In this document: positions 8,480 through 18,100 of the stretch, one piece after another | How the letters are laid out: each line of letters opens with the position of its first letter | Numbering within the stretch: position 1 is the first letter of the stretch | Assembly (NCBI RefSeq): GCF_001592965.1 | Contig: NZ_LRPC01000003.1 | Location: forward strand, 1-49,506 | DNA: 49,506 bases | Source: Roseivirga spongicola | GTDB taxonomy: Bacteria > Bacteroidota > Bacteroidia > Cytophagales > Cyclobacteriaceae | Direction: 5' to 3' | Notes under the pieces: model-generated | The model's input: only the letters and a program-made list of their open reading frames with translations | Told to the model about the DNA's origin: nothing | Database searches by the model: none | Made by a program: the position numbers and the translations under genes

Positions 8480-11400
8480 ATGGTGAGAGATTATACTAGG
8501 CTACTTCAAGCATCTTTTTTTGCACTGATTTTATTCATTGCTACACCTCAGACACAGGCTCAAACCTATAAAGTAGAGTTTGGTAAGAACAGAATCCAAT
8601 ACAAGTATTTCGATTGGAACTACTATGCCTCTGAAAATTTTGAGGTTTACTTCTATAATGGAGGTAGAGATATTGCTTACAAGACAATAGAATACCTAGA
8701 AGAAGAGTTTAGCCGAATTACAGAAACCATCGGATACCCACCATTTGCGAAAATTCGAGTATTCCTCTATAACTCAGTTGTAGACAAACAGCAGAGTAAC
8801 GTTGGGGTTAATGCTGGTGATTTTACTGTGGGTGGTCAAACCGATTTTGTTCAGTCGCAAGTTGAGTTGGCTTACTCTGGTGACTACACCTCATTTAAAG
8901 AAAAGGTTATTTACAGCATTACCGAAATGCTGATAGAGGAGATGCTTTACGGAGGAAACATAGCCGAAATGTTTCAGAGCTCCTTTACTAATCCTATTCC
9001 ACTATGGTTTACAGGGGGTATTGCCAGATACGTGTCCGTTGGGTGGGATAGTAAATCTGACGATGCAGTAAGAGAATATGTTTCTACTACAACTGAGGAT
9101 AGTTTTGTTAAGCTAACGCCAGAGATGAATATCCTCTTGGGCCAATCTATTTGGAATTTTATTGCTCAAAAATATGGGCAGAGAAGTATCTCTAATATTC
9201 TGAATTTAGCAAGGATAATACGTAATGAAGAGAATAGTATAGAGAGAACCTTAGGGGTGCCATTTGATCAGTTTATGAAAGAATGGAGGGTTTTTTATAG
9301 CAACACTAATGTTGAACTTAGAAAGTCCTATAAACTTCCAAATGAAGCTAATAGGGTTAGTGGGAAGAATAGAAATGGGATGAGCTTTACTGACGTAAAG
9401 TTCAGTCCTGACGGCAAGTTTTTAGCTTATTCTAGAATGTCTCAGGGTCAATTCAGTATTAAGGTGCTGAATATGGCAAATAATGATGAGAAGGAGATCT
9501 TTAATGGTGGACTAAAGCTTAATGACCAGGAGGTAGATATGGAATATCCATTATTAAGTTGGGCAGATAGTACAACATTAGGTATTGTTTATGCGGAAGA
9601 TGGTCGCAATATAGTAGCTGTAAAAAGATTAGGTACTAAGGGAGAGCAGAAGATAGAAATCCCATTACTAAGTAAAATACAAAGTTTTGATTTTAAAGAT
9701 GGTGGTAGGTTTGCCGTTATGACAGGAGCTATAAACGATGTTCCGAACGCATTTACCTATAATCTAGTTAGAGGGCAGGTCAGAAAAATAAGCGATGATT
9801 ATTATGATGAAAGAGATATCACTTTTTACCCAGGCTCTAATCAGATTGTATTTATATCTAACAGGAAAACCGATAGTGTATTTGTAGATGGCCCACAAAC
9901 TTTAAAAGAAGTTGAAGGAAATCAGTTTAATCTTTATGCATATGATATAGATTACCCAGACAGCTCATTTAAGAAGCTTACAAATGCCTTGGCTGTAGCG
10001 AAGCGCCCTAAGGTTGTAGATGGAAACTTCGTGCTTTACTTGTCAGATCAACAAGGAATAAATAACATCTATAAGTTTAATGGTTACGACTCTACTAGTG
10101 TCCAAATAACCGACTTTTTGTATGGTATAAAAGCATATGACTACCACCCTGAATCAAGAATGCTTGCGTTTGTCTCTAGTCAAAACGGAGAAGAGTCTGT
10201 CTTTTTGAAAACTATCGATATAGGCTCATCAATGTTTAGCCCTGTTACACCTAGGCGTGCTTTAGAAGTGGCTAGAATTTTAGCAGAAAGAAGAAGGAGT
10301 AGAATTGGCAAGCAATATAATCAGTTAGATTCGCTCAGTAACCCCGAAAAACTACCAACTTCTACACGATCTCCACTTCAAAAGTTAGACTCTCTTAAGG
10401 AAGGTGCTATCAATACGGAAGCGTATGAGTTTGAAGCTCAGACCAAAGTTGACACCAGGGATTATAGGTTCGAGAAGCCATCTGAAGATCCAAATGTTAG
10501 TGGGCGATCTTTTTTAAGTATTTACCAAAATGCTAATGCCGGCAATACTATACAAGGCCCTACTAATTACGAGAATAGGTTTCAGACTAATAATGTGGTT
10601 ACCACTTTTGTAATAGACGAGTTGCGTTCATTTTCTCAATTATTAGAAATTGAAATGAATGACTATCTCCGGAACCATAGGTTTAAAGGAGGGGTGTTAA
10701 TACCTCTTAGCTTTAGCTCTGGTTATGATGTTTATGGTGAGTATGAGTACCTGAAAAATAGAATTGACCTCAGTGCTGGCTACTATAGAAAGAGCATTGT
10801 GAGAATGAATGCATCGAATTTTTTAAATCAACGATTCAACAAGAGTACATTTAATCTAGGGTTGAGTTACCCCTTCACTCATAAGTTAAGACTGGAGTTT
10901 AATCCATTTTTCACTCAAACTAAGTATATAGATAGAGATATCAGATTGCTAATACCTAGTAATAATCCGGCACAATATGTTTCTGAAATTACCTCTGATT
11001 ACTTAGGCTTTAATTCATCTTTAGTTTTTGACAATACCATTGTTACTGGAACCAACCTTCACCAAGGAACGAGGGCTAAAATTAGGTATGAAACTCATTT
11101 AAAAATGAATCAAAATGCCGTCAGCTTCAGTAACTTGGAAGTAGATGTCCGTCACTATTATAAATTAAACAGAGCTATCTACTTAGCAGGCAGGGCATAT
11201 TTTGGGTCTTACTATGGAAATGCACCGAAAAAGTATCTTTTAGGAGGAGTTGATAACTGGGCTTTCAATACAATAGAGTCTAGTAATGCAGAGATTAATC
11301 CATTGGAGTTTCAAACACTTTTTGATAACAGCGATGTTTTATTTCATCAGTTTACTAACCTTCGAGGCTATAACTATAATACTTTCCAAGGTAGAAATGT

Positions 11401-11758
11401 AATGACATTCTCAGGTGAGCTGAGGTTTCCGATTAACCAATTAATGAGTAACAGCGATTTGAAATCTAACTTCTTGAGAAACCTGCAGTTTGTTGCGTTT
11501 TATGATATTGGTTCTGCTTGGGATGATCTATCACCGTTTAAAAAGAAGAATAACTTGAATATTGAGGAAATTAGGAATGACAATTCTCCATTTAGTGCCG
11601 TAATAAACAATTTCTCCAATCCATGGCTTCAAAGCACAGGAGTAGGAGTAAGAACTATGTTGTTCGGTTTCTTCTCAAGAATTGACTTCTCTTTCCCTAT
11701 CCGCAACTTCGAAACCCTAGATCCAAAACTCCAACTTTCATTCGGATACGACTTCTAG
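8480..11758 (+). CDS. Exported TolB-like propeller with C-terminal outer membrane beta-barrel
   Basis: This is a 1092-residue exported protein with a signal peptide ending near TQAQT (about residue 28). Three regions can be seen. Residues 30-290 resemble a peptidase-MA-like domain, with the helix pair ITEMLIEEML and the later PLWFTGGIARYVS, but the HExxH zinc motif is missing. Residues 300-590 carry TolB/PD40-type propeller repeats (FSPDGKFLAYSR, NQIVFISNRKT, RMLAFVSSQ). From about residue 690 the chain is rich in amphipathic strands typical of a BamA/surface-antigen-type barrel, with LRGYNYNTFQG and a final aromatic residue (SFGYDF) as an outer-membrane insertion signal. Such proteins are often annotated as translocation protein TolB in Bacteroidota. 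Function is unproven; a role at the outer membrane is inferred. Confidence 0.75.
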   Translation: MVRDYTRLLQASFFALILFIATPQTQAQTYKVEFGKNRIQYKYFDWNYYASENFEVYFYNGGRDIAYKTIEYLEEEFSRITETIGYPPFAKIRVFLYNSVVDKQQSNVGVNAGDFTVGGQTDFVQSQVELAYSGDYTSFKEKVIYSITEMLIEEMLYGGNIAEMFQSSFTNPIPLWFTGGIARYVSVGWDSKSDDAVREYVSTTTEDSFVKLTPEMNILLGQSIWNFIAQKYGQRSISNILNLARIIRNEENSIERTLGVPFDQFMKEWRVFYSNTNVELRKSYKLPNEANRVSGKNRNGMSFTDVKFSPDGKFLAYSRMSQGQFSIKVLNMANNDEKEIFNGGLKLNDQEVDMEYPLLSWADSTTLGIVYAEDGRNIVAVKRLGTKGEQKIEIPLLSKIQSFDFKDGGRFAVMTGAINDVPNAFTYNLVRGQVRKISDDYYDERDITFYPGSNQIVFISNRKTDSVFVDGPQTLKEVEGNQFNLYAYDIDYPDSSFKKLTNALAVAKRPKVVDGNFVLYLSDQQGINNIYKFNGYDSTSVQITDFLYGIKAYDYHPESRMLAFVSSQNGEESVFLKTIDIGSSMFSPVTPRRALEVARILAERRRSRIGKQYNQLDSLSNPEKLPTSTRSPLQKLDSLKEGAINTEAYEFEAQTKVDTRDYRFEKPSEDPNVSGRSFLSIYQNANAGNTIQGPTNYENRFQTNNVVTTFVIDELRSFSQLLEIEMNDYLRNHRFKGGVLIPLSFSSGYDVYGEYEYLKNRIDLSAGYYRKSIVRMNASNFLNQRFNKSTFNLGLSYPFTHKLRLEFNPFFTQTKYIDRDIRLLIPSNNPAQYVSEITSDYLGFNSSLVFDNTIVTGTNLHQGTRAKIRYETHLKMNQNAVSFSNLEVDVRHYYKLNRAIYLAGRAYFGSYYGNAPKKYLLGGVDNWAFNTIESSNAEINPLEFQTLFDNSDVLFHQFTNLRGYNYNTFQGRNVMTFSGELRFPINQLMSNSDLKSNFLRNLQFVAFYDIGSAWDDLSPFKKKNNLNIEEIRNDNSPFSAVINNFSNPWLQSTGVGVRTMLFGFFSRIDFSFPIRNFETLDPKLQLSFGYDF

Positions 11759-11781
11759 TTTTTTTAGCATCTGAATTAGTC

Positions 11782-11789
11782 TATTTTTG
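11782..11789 (+). promoter_or_regulatory. Possible -7 promoter box for yicC
   Basis: TATTTTTG matches the Bacteroidota -7 consensus TAnnTTTG and lies 18 bases before the yicC start, in a 48-base gap. A T-rich stretch rather than a clear TTG occupies the -33 position. It would allow yicC to be expressed separately from the upstream barrel gene. Confidence 0.33.
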
Positions 11790-11806
11790 ATATTCAATTT
11801 TAGAGT

Positions 11807-12685
11807 ATGTTGAAATCTATGACTGGCTACGGCCGAACAAAAGGCAAGATTAATGGCTTTCAAGCCGATGTGGAGATTAGAACATTAAATTCTAAGTTCT
11901 TAGATCTGCAACTCAAAGTACCACGAACTTTTCAGGGCAAAGAATTAGAAATAAGATCACTTATTTCCGATAGTTTGAAAAGGGGTAAGGTTTCGCTTAA
12001 TGTTGAACTTACTCAAGATACTGACGTGGAAAGTGAGCAGGTGAATCATGAGTTGTTCAGAAGATACTACAAGGAGTATAATAAGCTGGCACAAGAGGTT
12101 GGCGCTTCTACTAATGATATTTTCAGGCTTGCCCTGCATAGTCCTGATGTTATGTCATCTTCTAATATTGATGAGAAAGTTTTAGAAGAGCAGTGGACTC
12201 AGTTGATGCCTTTGCTAAAACAAGCGATAGCACATTGCGATGACTTTCGTATTCAAGAAGGAGCCAACTTGGAAAAAGAGTTAGGGAGTTATATAGATGG
12301 TATAGCAGGTCAGCTTGAAGAAATAATAAGTCACGATCCTGATAGGGTAGAGGTTATAAAAGAAAGAATTAAGAAGCATCAGCAAGAGATTGAAGGCTCA
12401 GATGAGTTTGATAAGAATCGTTTTGAGCAGGAAATGATCTACTATATAGAGAAACTAGACATTTCTGAAGAGATAGTGAGGTTGAAGAATCACTTAAGCT
12501 ATTTCAGAGAGGTAATGGCCGAAGATGATTCCCAAGGAAAGAAGCTTGGGTTTATCAGTCAAGAAATTGGTAGAGAGATTAACACTATTGGCTCAAAGGC
12601 TAATTATGCTCCAGTCCAAAAGCTGGTTGTAGGCATGAAAGACGAACTCGAAAAGATTAAGGAGCAGTTACTAAATATTATATAG
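11807..12685 (+). CDS. yicC: YicC/YloC family endoribonuclease
   Basis: This is a 292-residue member of the YicC family, close to the family's usual 287-295 residues. It opens with the diagnostic MLKSMTGYGR. The C-terminal DUF1732 part contains the conserved acidic helix (EQEMIYYIEKLDISEEIVRL), the SHLxxF-like NHLSYF, GKKLGFISQEIGREINTIGSK, and the terminal VGMKDELEKIKEQLLNI. YicC homologues have been described as RNA endonucleases acting in mRNA and sRNA turnover. In many bacteria guanylate kinase follows; here the gene is followed by a convergent tonB, so that linkage is lost. The N-terminal and C-terminal halves are both complete. Confidence 0.93.
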   Translation: MLKSMTGYGRTKGKINGFQADVEIRTLNSKFLDLQLKVPRTFQGKELEIRSLISDSLKRGKVSLNVELTQDTDVESEQVNHELFRRYYKEYNKLAQEVGASTNDIFRLALHSPDVMSSSNIDEKVLEEQWTQLMPLLKQAIAHCDDFRIQEGANLEKELGSYIDGIAGQLEEIISHDPDRVEVIKERIKKHQQEIEGSDEFDKNRFEQEMIYYIEKLDISEEIVRLKNHLSYFREVMAEDDSQGKKLGFISQEIGREINTIGSKANYAPVQKLVVGMKDELEKIKEQLLNII

Positions 12686-12751
12686 TCTTATCTGGCTCCA
12701 AGGTCTTAACTATAGCTCAACGTCAAGATTGGTTCACTGCCTGTAAGCCCT

Positions 12752-12778
12752 GACCTTCCCAGAAATGCTGGGAAGATC
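12752..12778 (-). terminator. Hairpin between convergent yicC and tonB
   Basis: The arms GACCTTCCCAG and CTGGGAAGATC flank an AAATG loop. Read from the minus strand the stem is 11 bp with one G-U pair; from the plus strand only the inner 8 bp pair. It lies 38 bases after the tonB stop and 66 bases after yicC. There is no clear T-tract on either side, so a terminator or mRNA 3'-end role is likely but not certain. Confidence 0.45.
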
Positions 12779-12815
12779 TGACTGTAAGTTCATAGGGAAT
12801 TTTCCCCCTGAATAT

Positions 12816-13487
12816 CTACCTTAAGTCAAAGTGTATAAATAGAGACATTCTTGACTTTACTGGATTGCCTCTTTGTAGACCGGGATTCCATTTAGGAGCC
12901 ATTTTTAGTACCCTTATGGCTTCGTCATCACAACCAGCACCAATTCCTCTTACAACCTCTATATCGGATATGTTTCCTTCCTTATCCACGACAAAGTTTA
13001 GAAATACTTTCCCCTCAATTCCAGCCCTTTTGGCCATTTTTGGGTACTTAAGATTGTCATGTAGAAACTGACCCCAAGCCTGCATACCACCAGGAAAGCT
13101 AGCTTGAGTTTCAGCTATAACAATGGTGTTGTCATTGACTATTTCATCTGGGATATCGTACGATTCGTAATCTTCAATGACATCTGTTGCTTCAAAATCA
13201 AAGTCTGGAATATCTATCTCTGGTGTTTCAATTTCATCATCAACAATGTCAATCAGTACAGGTTGTGGTTTAGGCTTTGGGGGCTGTGGTTCTTTGTGTT
13301 TGGTTATTGGCGTTTCGTCAAATATTTCAGCGTCCAGGGAATAATGGCCAATTATTTTATCGGGTTGAATTTCTGTCTTAATCTGAAATGCTGAGAACAC
13401 TAGGAGTGAGCTGATGCATAGACCAATACTCATAAAGAGGTTTCTTTTAAGAGTATAATTTACTGAGTTGTTCTTCTTAATTTCCAT
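12816..13487 (-). CDS. TonB-family energy transducer, proline-rich linker
   Basis: This 223-residue protein has one N-terminal membrane anchor (about residues 15-36). A periplasmic linker with a proline/lysine patch (KEPQPPKPKPQP, about residues 64-75) is followed by a C-terminal TonB domain of about 90 residues. The TonB domain has the Bacteroidota features FPGG, YPKMAKRAGIEGKVFLNF and GNISDIEVVRGIGAGCDDEA. TonB domains pass proton-motive-force energy from ExbB/ExbD to outer-membrane receptors. The neighbouring gene at 13567 is a clear paralogue with about the same length and the same domain, so this is a tandem duplication. The hairpin just upstream probably ends the paralogue's transcript, so the two may be expressed separately. 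No ExbB/ExbD is seen in the window. Confidence 0.87.
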   Translation of the reverse strand: MEIKKNNSVNYTLKRNLFMSIGLCISSLLVFSAFQIKTEIQPDKIIGHYSLDAEIFDETPITKHKEPQPPKPKPQPVLIDIVDDEIETPEIDIPDFDFEATDVIEDYESYDIPDEIVNDNTIVIAETQASFPGGMQAWGQFLHDNLKYPKMAKRAGIEGKVFLNFVVDKEGNISDIEVVRGIGAGCDDEAIRVLKMAPKWNPGLQRGNPVKSRMSLFIHFDLR

Positions 13488-13530
13488 GACTATTTATTTA
13501 GTGTTGAAACTAATTATTTAGTTATTGTGT

Positions 13531-13561
13531 TTAAAATAAAACCCACTTCTCAGTGGGCTTC
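13531..13561 (-). terminator. Rho-independent terminator after the upstream tonB paralogue
   Basis: On the minus strand AAGCCCAC, a GAGAA-like loop and GTGGGTTT form an 8-bp stem with one G-U pair, followed by TTATTTTAAA. It starts 6 bases after the stop of the tonB gene at 13567-14241 and precedes the next tonB gene. Stem plus T-rich tail make a good intrinsic terminator. Confidence 0.65.
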
Positions 13562-13566
13562 ATTAT

Positions 13567-14241
13567 TTATTTCAGCTTGAAAACTATCCTAAATTGCATT
13601 CTGGACTTCACAGCTCTACCTCGCTGCTTTCCAGGATTCCACTTTGGAGACTCTTTAAGTACTCTTACGGCTTCTTCATCACATCCACCTCCGATTCCAC
13701 GAATAACTTGGATATCAGAAATGTTACCTTCTTTGTCTACGATGAAAGATAAGAATACAGCTCCATCAATACCCATTCTTTTAGCTTGTCTTGGGTATTC
13801 AAGGTTTTTACTTAAGTATTTCATCCAAGCAGCGTTTCCACCAGGGAAAGAAGCTTGCTCTTCTACGATCATGAATACTTCATCTGCCACTTCTTCTTCT
13901 GGCTCCTCCTCGAAGATGATCTCTTCAACCTCAGTTTCTTCTGTGATTTCTACATCAAGGTCAATTTCAATTTCTTCTTCAATCTCTTCCTCATCTGGAA
14001 TTTCGATAATTTGAGGCTGCTTAATTGGTGGCGGTGGTGGCGGTGGTTGCTCGGTTGGAGGTATTTCGGTTAATTCTTCAAAATCATCCGGAGCCATACC
14101 TAGATCCATCAACTCGCCTTCTTCATACTGCTTTGCTTCGAAAGCATATAAAGTTAGGGACAAGCTAATGATCAGGCCAAGAGCCATATACATGGTTCTT
14201 TTTTTGCCGACATCCGCTTTAGGGGTTTTCTTTAATTCCAT
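13567..14241 (-). CDS. TonB-family energy transducer, acidic linker
   Basis: This is a 224-residue TonB protein, paralogous to the one at 12816-13487. It has an N-terminal membrane segment (about residues 15-34), then a run of seven prolines and a strikingly acidic stretch rich in Glu, Asp and Ile (about residues 76-125). The C-terminal TonB domain has QASFPGGNAAW, YPRQAKRMGIDGAVFLSF, IRGIGGGCDEEA and KWNPGKQRGRAVKSRM. The paralogue's linker is shorter in acidic residues and richer in Pro/Lys. The extended acidic linker presumably spans the periplasm. It lies 26 bases after the VanZ-like gene and is followed by a terminator, so it may end the gcvH-vanZ transcript. Confidence 0.88.
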   Translation of the reverse strand: MELKKTPKADVGKKRTMYMALGLIISLSLTLYAFEAKQYEEGELMDLGMAPDDFEELTEIPPTEQPPPPPPPIKQPQIIEIPDEEEIEEEIEIDLDVEITEETEVEEIIFEEEPEEEVADEVFMIVEEQASFPGGNAAWMKYLSKNLEYPRQAKRMGIDGAVFLSFIVDKEGNISDIQVIRGIGGGCDEEAVRVLKESPKWNPGKQRGRAVKSRMQFRIVFKLK

Positions 14242-14267
14242 AACTTTTCTTCAGTTAGATTCTAAAA

Positions 14268-14669
14268 CTATAATATTAGTTTAGGAATCGCAAGTTTATT
14301 TTTGATAAAAATCATAAAAACAATTACACCAAACAAGGCTCCTGTAAAATTTGCAAGTAAATCATAAATATCTGCCATACGACCAGGTACATATTGTTGC
14401 AAACCTTCTAGGATAATCCCGTAAACTAAGCATATAGTTAACGTGAGATTCCTTTGTTTTGTTCCTTTACCTTTCAGTTTTCCTTTAAGAGAGTACCCAA
14501 TAAGTACCAGTAGACTAAATATTAGAAAAACAGCTAGGTGGGCTAATTTGTCGTAAGAAAGAAGCTTTGACTGCGGAAAAGTGTCTTGTGGCAGTAGCAT
14601 TAAGAAGGCCAAGGTTATGGCCCAGATTATTGCTGGCCAATAAGCATACGGCCTCAGCTTCTCAAACAT
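14268..14669 (-). CDS. VanZ-like membrane protein
   Basis: This is a 133-residue protein with four predicted membrane helices (about residues 11-26, 45-62, 76-95 and 105-123). It has the VanZ-family pattern: DKLAHLAVFLIFSLL in helix two, and GLQQYVPGRMADIYDLLANFTGALFG near the end. The family is named for a teicoplanin-resistance protein, but most members are small membrane proteins of unknown role, and nothing here points to glycopeptide resistance. The stop of gcvH lies one base away, so the two genes are cotranscribed. It is at the usual length for the short VanZ-like group. Confidence 0.8.
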   Translation of the reverse strand: MFEKLRPYAYWPAIIWAITLAFLMLLPQDTFPQSKLLSYDKLAHLAVFLIFSLLVLIGYSLKGKLKGKGTKQRNLTLTICLVYGIILEGLQQYVPGRMADIYDLLANFTGALFGVIVFMIFIKNKLAIPKLIL

Positions 14670-14670
14670 C

Positions 14671-15051
14671 TTAACCTGCTATAAGCGACTTGTAGTCTTC
14701 TGCAGAAAGAAGGTCATCTAATTGAGATGAATCAGATAATTTAATTTTGATCATCCAACCTTCTTCATAAGCGTTGTCGTTTACTTTTTCTGGTGAGTCT
14801 TCGAGGTCTTCATTTACCTCCACAATCTCTCCACTCAGTGGCATAAACAAGTCTGAAACTGTTTTTACTGCTTCAACAGTACCAAATACTTCATTAGCAT
14901 TTAGAGTGTCTCCCTCAGTTTCAATTTCAACATAAACAATATCACCTAGTTCGCCTTGAGCAAAGTCTGTGATGCCTACTGTGGCTACATCGCCATCTAC
15001 CTTCACCCACTCGTGGTCTTTCGTGTACTTTAAGTCTGCAGGTACGTTCAT
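14671..15051 (-). CDS. gcvH: Glycine cleavage system H protein
   Basis: This is a 126-residue lipoyl carrier of the glycine cleavage complex, shuttling the aminomethyl group between the P, T and L proteins. The lipoylation site is Lys63 in FGTVEAVKTVSDLFMPLSG. The N-terminal YTKDHEWVKVDGD and C-terminal NDNAYEEGWMIKIKLSD segments are family-typical, and the length is standard. No gcvP or gcvT is present in the window. It lies between sprA and the VanZ-like gene on the minus strand. The window also holds threonine-to-glycine genes (tdh, kbl) some 20 kb away, which would supply its substrate. Confidence 0.96.
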   Translation of the reverse strand: MNVPADLKYTKDHEWVKVDGDVATVGITDFAQGELGDIVYVEIETEGDTLNANEVFGTVEAVKTVSDLFMPLSGEIVEVNEDLEDSPEKVNDNAYEEGWMIKIKLSDSSQLDDLLSAEDYKSLIAG

Positions 15052-15104
15052 AGTGTCATTTCAATTTGCACCAAAATTACATGCTTTAATGAGAATTGCA
15101 GACT

Positions 15105-18100
15105 TTATTGTGACAAACTGAATTGAATTCTTCCGCCAAATGTAGTTCGTGCATTTAGGAAGCTAGTAGATACTCGTGGGTCGTTAACGCTTCGGTCGAA
15201 ATACAGGGTTACTAGCAGGGCTTCGCTAATCTTGTAATCTACTGTTGGATTGAGCCTGAAGGTCATTATACCATCTGTTATGATAGGATCTTCATCGATT
15301 CTACGTTGAACAACCTTGGTGTCTGAAATGGTGAGTCCCATGTTGAACCTCAGTTCATTTGGAAGAGACTCTCTTCGGCCATTTATTCTGAACGGTATTT
15401 GAACTCCAGATTTAGCGAAGCCAACGTTTAGAACGAAATCTTTCTTTTGCCTTTCAGTGATTTGAATATTGGATAGGTTAAGTCCTAGGTTTCTTTCTCT
15501 ATTGTAATCTAGCCTAAGCGTCCAGTTGCCTTTTGTTCTCATATTCATGCCTATAAATGGAGCCATTCTTTCTGTCATTACTACTTGTTGGGCTAAATAG
15601 ACAGGAACTAAATCTCCGTTTTCATTGAATTGAGAGGCCAGGCCAGCATCTCTTAAGCTATAATCTAGCGTTAGGCCTGTTGTGTAAAGAGGTGAGTTTA
15701 CGAAATTACTGACATCATATTGGCTAGCATAAGCATGGCTTATTGAGAAAGTGCTGAATACATCGCTAATACCCGGAATTTTGGAAAGACCGTTATAATT
15801 AATGCTCCAGTTAGGAATAGGCAGTTTTGGGAATGGACTTAGGTTTACACTTTCTGGATTTTTGCCCGTATATGCAGCTATGAACGCGGGAATTACAACT
15901 TCTTGAGAGTTAATATCGTATTCCCCGTTTTCATTTAGGCCGTCAAGCCTTTGCTTTAAGGCGCTTCTGTAATTTTCAAAATTTTCAAAAAGAGGAGAGG
16001 TATTATCTGCATTATCTTTTTCAAAGGCTGTTTTAATCATCATGAATGAGATGCCATAAGTACCTGTTCTATTCGGGTTAATGCTGACAAAACCGGGATT
16101 ATCGGCATCGTTTCGGAATATTTCTTGATAATTATCAGTGTAGTTTTTGCGTCCGTTTACATTAATTCTGAAGTCTTGGAATGGTTCTACTACAGCATCG
16201 AAGCCATAGGTAGTAGTTCTATTTTGTTGAAAAGGTGAGGTGAGGAATTCGCTTGGAGCGTATAGGCTGTTATTAGCCAATCTGTTTCTTATACTGTTGT
16301 CTTGTGAGCCTAAAACAAAGCCAAGGCCTGGGTTTTCAAATCCTTTGTCTAACCCGAAGAGATAGACGTCTGGCATGTATCCCGGTAAAATGGTGCCTTC
16401 TGTTCGGGCATAATTAAAGTTGACACTTCTAAGCGACATAAGGGCTCTTAAGAAGCCTTTCCAGAACGGTATTTCAGATATACTCTTTCTTTGCGTTGAG
16501 TCTGCTGCAGCAGCGTTTGAGCCAGGTCTGGTTCTGCTTCTGGTTGGTGTGTTAATTTTCTTAAGTACACCGATGTTATTGTAAAGCTTCACTAAGTCTA
16601 GCTTACCTGTTACCCCATACTTTCTATTATTTCTGGCTGTATTTCCAAGTGTGTCTCGCTGGCCTATAGCTCCAGCTATCCAATTAAATGTGGTGGTATA
16701 ATCAACGTCAGAGCTAATCCAGTCTGTAGCTGGTATTTTATCGAATGGAAGGGTATAGCCAGCAGTTATACTATGGGTATAGTTTTTAATTCTGCCGAAT
16801 TTTTTAAAGTTGTTCCATATAGAGTCCCGTTTTACATCGGTATTAATATCACCCTCAGGTTCGTCAACAATGGCGTTTACCGTAGCTGTGTAATCTAAAG
16901 TGAGCCTTTCTGTTAGGTCCCAATTAACTGCATATCTTCTGTCGAAGGTGAAAGACTTTTCGTAATACGGATCAATTCCATCAGTGCCCAAATCTGCATT
17001 GCGCAACTGTGTCTTTAGAAAACTTCTGTTTACATCGCCATTGACTGTTATGGAGGTAGGGATCGGGTTGAAGTTGATGTCTTGGATTAGCTGAAGCCAT
17101 TTGGAGTTCAGAAATTCAGCATTTTTAAAAGGAGCTATATTCAGTGGGGCAGGGTTATAACTGTAATTAATAGCGCCTCTGTAATTTCTGTAGGCGTATT
17201 CGGCAGTATTGATATTGCTTCGGTCTATCTCATTATAAGCATAGGTGAAGCTAAAGTTTTCTATGGCCCAAGGTAAGTTAAGGCCTCCTTCTCCAGTCCT
17301 CCTTTTTCGTACGTTTGAAAAGTTAAAGCTCCTTCTTTTAGATACATCAACCACCTTGTCAAAATAGTCATCTCGTTCTCCTTCATCATCGAAAGAATTC
17401 AAAACATCTTCTAACGGTAAATCTGGGTCTAAAGGATCGAACTGAGGGACTGATCGAGCGTGTTCCACACTGTAGAACGCTGGGATTTCTAAGCCCCAGT
17501 CTTCTGGGAAAAACTTGTGTAGTGCTACGCTGGTAGAAATATCATAGGCAGTCATTTTTTCTCTGTTTCTTTCCGAAACCTTATCTGAGATTCCACCAAA
17601 ACCGATTGATGAGTGAGAGAATGAAGCAGAAACATTTCCTAAATCTGCCAGCTGAGCATCTAATCGAGCATTAGCTGCCCAACCAGACTTAGAGTCAAAG
17701 TCTGTAACTCTAAGTTCATTTGCCCAGAGGTAGAAAGTTTTTGGTTCGGCATCTAGAGAGCTAGGGTTTCTAACCCCAATCATTAATGTCTGAACAGAGC
17801 TCATATCTGGCCTACCTACAACAGTAACATTGTATTTGCCAACAGTAGCAGTATATGGTAGGTTGAGGTTGGCGTTCATTCTATTGCGCTCTGCTTTTAC
17901 TTCGTAGAGATCGCTAAAGGCTATGTCTATTTCATTTTCTTCAGGCCAAATGAGTTCTGGAGAAATGTCGCCTGATTGAGTCATGGTAAGCGGAACCTCT
18001 ACCTCATAATAGTTCTCGGTGAAATCGGTACCTAACCTTAAGAAGGCAGTTACCTCGCCTGGTTGAAGATTATCTGGACTGTCTGCATGCAAGAACATTT

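Noticed and set aside
13553-14014. A 153-codon serine-rich open frame on the plus strand.
   Set aside because: It is the antisense shadow of the acidic linker and TonB domain of the minus-strand gene at 13567-14241.
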